From: Spirosoma sp.
Lineage (GTDB): Bacteria > Bacteroidota > Bacteroidia > Cytophagales > Spirosomataceae
Assembly: GCA_028288385.1 (NCBI GenBank)
Contig: JAQBNX010000257.1
Location: 1 to 10,487, forward strand
DNA length: 10,487 nucleotides
Direction: 5' to 3'
The notes beneath the pieces were generated by a model. That model made no database searches and was not told the origin of the DNA. It saw only the letters and a program-made list of their open reading frames with translations. A program made the translations under genes and the position numbers. The number at the start of each line of letters is the position of its first letter. Positions within the stretch are counted from its first letter, which is position 1. This document shows positions 8,653-10,487 of this stretch, piece after piece.

Positions 8653-8729
8653 ACGGGGTGATATTAATGGTTTCGTTTTATGGATAATTCACCCATATAT
8701 TGATTGGTAGGAATACAGTTGAAAATAAT

Positions 8730-8768
8730 ATCGGCATCAACAGTGAGTAAGTAAAATTGGCTGCCGAT
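8730..8768. promoter_or_regulatory. Inverted repeat ATCGGCA/TGCCGAT upstream of rhaT (candidate operator)
   Basis: ATCGGCA at 8730-8736 and TGCCGAT at 8762-8768 are exact inverted repeats with a 25-base spacer, ending 33 bp before the rhaT start. The right arm lies in CTGCCGATGTT (8761-8771), an 11-base string identical to 872-882 upstream of the first receptor. Half-site starts are 33 bp apart here and 21 bp apart at the receptor, roughly three and two helical turns. Regulation by a common dimeric factor is inference. Confidence 0.4.
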
Positions 8769-8801
8769 GTTTGTCAAAAAAGAACGTAACGCAATTTTTC
8801 T

Positions 8802-9854
8802 ATGCAGGTAATCCTGGGCCTTATTTACCACACCATTGGTGGAGTCTTCTCGGGCAGTTTCTACATGCCCTACAACAAAGTCAAAGGCTGGGCCTGGGAA
8901 AGCTACTGGATTGTCGGCGGCATTTTTTCCTGGCTAATTGTACCTCCCTTAGCGGCCTACCTAACCATTCCTGATTTCACGAGTATCATTGCCTCCGCCG
9001 ATGGTGGGGTTAAATCCATTACGTTCCTGTTGGGATTGCTGTGGGGCATTGGCGGGCTTACCTATGGGTTGGGCGTACGCTATTTAGGCATGTCGCTGGG
9101 CAATTCGGTCGTACTGGGCTTCTGTTCGGCCTTTGGGGCGTTGGTACCTTCCATCTACTACAATTTCAACGCAGTGAGAGGAAAAGTATCGTTTACTGAT
9201 ATGCTGGGGTCGAGTGGTGGCCGACTCGTATTATTAGGCGTACTGGTTTGCATCATAGGCATTGCCATTTCTGGTAAAGCCGGTATGATGAAAGAGGCTG
9301 AACTGTCTGAAGAAGAAAAGAAAGCATCTGTCAAAGAGTTCAGCCTGGTTAAGGGCCTGATCATTGCCGTTATCTCCGGGATCCTAAGTGCTTTTTTCAA
9401 CTTCGGCATCGAAGCGGGTAAGCCCCTAGCCGATCAGGCCGTTAAACAGGGCTGTAATCCGCTGTTTCAGAACAACGTAACGTATGTGGTGCTGCTGTGG
9501 GGAGGACTTACCACCAATTTTGTGTGGTGCATGTACCTGAACGCCAAAAACAAAACCTTCAGTGACTACACCAATCCGCGCACACCCATAACGGCTAACA
9601 TCCTGTTTGCGGCCACCGCCGGTACGATGTGGTTTCTGCAGTTCTTTTTCTACGGCATGGGTGAGAGTAAGCTGGGTAATGGGGCCAGCTCGTGGATCAC
9701 GCACATGGCTACCATCATTTTAACCGCTAACCTGTGGGGGCTGTATTTAAGAGAGTGGTCAGGGGTTTCGGCCGCTACCTTCCGCACCTTCGTTGCCGGT
9801 ATTGTTGTGATCCTTATTTCAATCGTGCTGGTGGGAATCGGTAACTCGCTTTAG
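8802..9854 (+). CDS. rhaT: L-rhamnose/proton symporter, RhaT family
   Basis: The protein has 350 residues, close to the 344 of the E. coli symporter. Recognisable family stretches are YMPYNKVKGWAWESYWIVGG (21-40), LWGIGGLTYGLGVRYLGMSL (80-99), GGRLVLLGVLVCIIGIAISG (139-158) and GTMWFLQFFFYGMG (274-287). Hydrophobicity suggests about ten membrane helices, with a charged cytoplasmic-looking loop at about 163-180 (KEAELSEEEKKASVKEFSLV region). It should bring L-rhamnose across the inner membrane with protons. The ATG at 8802 aligns with the family N-terminus. It lies just downstream of a rhamnosidase, which supports the substrate assignment. Bacteroidota relatives may accept other deoxy sugars, so the sugar is likely but not proven. 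No rhamnose isomerase, kinase or aldolase gene is visible in the window. Confidence 0.93.
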   Translation: MQVILGLIYHTIGGVFSGSFYMPYNKVKGWAWESYWIVGGIFSWLIVPPLAAYLTIPDFTSIIASADGGVKSITFLLGLLWGIGGLTYGLGVRYLGMSLGNSVVLGFCSAFGALVPSIYYNFNAVRGKVSFTDMLGSSGGRLVLLGVLVCIIGIAISGKAGMMKEAELSEEEKKASVKEFSLVKGLIIAVISGILSAFFNFGIEAGKPLADQAVKQGCNPLFQNNVTYVVLLWGGLTTNFVWCMYLNAKNKTFSDYTNPRTPITANILFAATAGTMWFLQFFFYGMGESKLGNGASSWITHMATIILTANLWGLYLREWSGVSAATFRTFVAGIVVILISIVLVGIGNSL

Positions 9855-9899
9855 TAAGCAGCGAAAATCATCACGTTAATACTCATTCGCTGTTTACTA
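9852..9899 (+). terminator. Stem-loop after rhaT (terminator candidate)
   Basis: TAGTAAGCAGCGAA (9852-9865), which includes the rhaT stop codon, can pair with TTCGCTGTTTACTA (9886-9899), fourteen pairs with one G-T wobble. The loop is 20 bases. There is no T-run after the stem. Position and stem length favour a 3'-end structure for rhaT. Confidence 0.5.
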
Positions 9900-9918
9900 C
9901 CCTGTCATTCGTTCGCAC

Positions 9919-10059
9919 TCACTCGTTTTCAGTTACAAAAAGGGAACTCCGTAGACCCTCAATTAGACCCTCGCCAGGAAGCGTATATGCTTTATCCAGC
10001 TCATTTGTTAGCTTAACCGCCAACTGTTGGTGGCTGGAGAGTGAGTCCAGCCTATTCAT
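9919..10059 (-). CDS. Doubtful small ORF, 46 residues, hypothetical
   Basis: From ATG (complement of 10057-10059) to TGA (complement of 9919-9921) the minus strand encodes 46 residues beginning MNRLDSLSSHQQLAVKLTNE. The composition is protein-like: spaced leucines that would make an amphipathic helix, then a TLPGEG turn and an acidic end. I recognise no family. A perfect hairpin (10032-10052) falls inside it, and 46 codons can be open by chance, so it may be non-coding or a gene remnant. It would be convergent with rhaT. Confidence 0.2.
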   Translation of the reverse strand: MNRLDSLSSHQQLAVKLTNELDKAYTLPGEGLIEGLRSSLFVTENE

Positions 10060-10236
10060 GTCGACTCGTGGGCAAGCTACAACTGAACAAGTTGCCTTTA
10101 TTCCGGCCTGAGGACTTGGTCAACCTGGGTCGAAAGGGGGTTTAAAGGCTGGTAGACCGGTAAGCCGTATCCATTCATCAGCTATTTGCTAGTATTCGTC
10201 GGGTTGATTCTGAGCTTCATCCGAATTCATTTTAAG

Positions 10237-10279
10237 ACGCGAAAGCGTGGTTTCACCTTTGTCAGGTTAAATGAAACCT
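10237..10279 (+). promoter_or_regulatory. Overlapping small hairpins in the leader of the second receptor
   Basis: ACGC-GAAA-GCGT (10237-10248) is a four-pair stem with a GNRA-type tetraloop. Directly after it GGTTTCA (10249-10255) is inverted at TGAAACC (10272-10278). An alternative pairing AGGTT (10264-10268) with AACCT (10275-10279) uses the same right arm. The structures end one or two bases before the ATG at 10281, so they could affect translation start. The stems are short and chance is possible. Confidence 0.3.
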
Positions 10280-10280
10280 C

Positions 10281-10487
10281 ATGAAAACGAAATCACTACT
10301 TATCGCAATTTGTCTACTCACCATCAGTTTACTTTCTCCCGTTCAGGCTCAGTTTTCCATAATGGGTGGTTCTTCCCAACCAAAGGCATTGCCCGGTACG
10401 GCCGGTGATCAGAGTCCCAAAGGAAATGCTAAAATCATCGGTTCTGTATTGGATTCGACCCAGGCGAAAGCCGTCGAATTCGCCAGC
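10281..10487 (+). CDS. N-terminus of a second TonB-dependent receptor (runs off the right edge)
   Basis: Sixty-nine codons are open to the window edge. The ATG at 10281 begins a Sec signal peptide (MKTKSLLIAICLLTISLLSP, cleavage after VQA near residue 23). The mature part starts QFSIMGG and then gives KGNAKIIGSVLDS (47-59) and VEFAS (65-69). These align with KGNAKISGLLIDS and VEFAT of the receptor at 972, the start of its CarboxypepD_reg-like domain. A paralogous outer-membrane receptor is therefore likely, though plug and barrel lie outside the window. Whether it shares the rhamnose theme cannot be judged. Confidence 0.8.
   Translation, partial: MKTKSLLIAICLLTISLLSPVQAQFSIMGGSSQPKALPGTAGDQSPKGNAKIIGSVLDSTQAKAVEFAS

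Larger units (their letters stand above)
9855..10280. other. Gene-poor intergenic stretch between rhaT and second receptor
   Basis: These 426 bases hold no long open frame on either strand. Contents from left to right: the loop and right arm of the rhaT stem-loop; a tandem nonamer TAGACCCTC at 9952-9960 and 9964-9972; a perfect 7-bp hairpin GGCTGGA/TCCAGCC (10032-10052); GGCAA/TTGCC at 10071-10096; and leader hairpins just before the receptor at 10281. A 46-codon ORF on the minus strand is listed separately. I do not recognise a known riboswitch or structured RNA. Confidence 0.6.

Noticed and set aside
10041..10145. Short plus-strand frame starting at GTG 10041, ending KLPLFRPEDLVNLGRKGV
   Set aside because: It is 34 codons, needs a GTG start, overlaps the minus-strand candidate and resembles no family I know.

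Overview
The window looks like a Bacteroidota chromosome, most likely from the Cytophagales (Spirosoma or a relative). The evidence is indirect: a large TonB-dependent receptor with an N-terminal carboxypeptidase-regulatory-like domain, a LytS-type histidine kinase, a YceI protein, a GH106-type glycoside hydrolase, and start codons without clear Shine-Dalgarno sequences. Base composition and codon use look even throughout. I see no transposase, tRNA, rRNA, CRISPR array or phage gene.

Layout: the left edge (1-710, minus) is the N-terminal part of a membrane-bound LytS/YehU-type sensor kinase. A 261-bp divergent intergenic region (711-971) with dyad-symmetric ATCGGC/GCCGAT sites separates it from a TonB-dependent outer-membrane receptor (972-3578, plus). 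A periplasmic YceI protein (3655-4254) follows after 76 bp, and this pair ends at a perfect 19-bp stem-loop (4268-4315). Next comes a 1370-residue GH106-type alpha-L-rhamnosidase with a Tat-like signal (4508-8620). Then comes an L-rhamnose/proton symporter of the RhaT family (8802-9854). A gene-poor stretch of about 425 bp (9855-10280) holds stem-loops and one doubtful 46-codon ORF on the minus strand. The right edge (10281-10487) is the start of a second receptor that resembles the first at its N-terminus.

The clearest functional theme is L-rhamnose scavenging. The exported GH106 enzyme would release L-rhamnose from pectin-type or other rhamnosides in the periplasm or outside the cell, and RhaT would carry the monosaccharide across the inner membrane. 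The two receptors are candidates for outer-membrane uptake, but their substrates cannot be read from sequence and no SusD partner is present. No cytoplasmic rhamnose catabolism gene (isomerase, kinase, aldolase) lies in the window.

The observation most worth following is an exact 11-base string, CTGCCGATGTT, carrying one arm of an ATCGGC/GCCGAT inverted repeat. It occurs upstream of both the first receptor and rhaT. This could mean a shared regulator, which is inference. I found no convincing wholly new system here.
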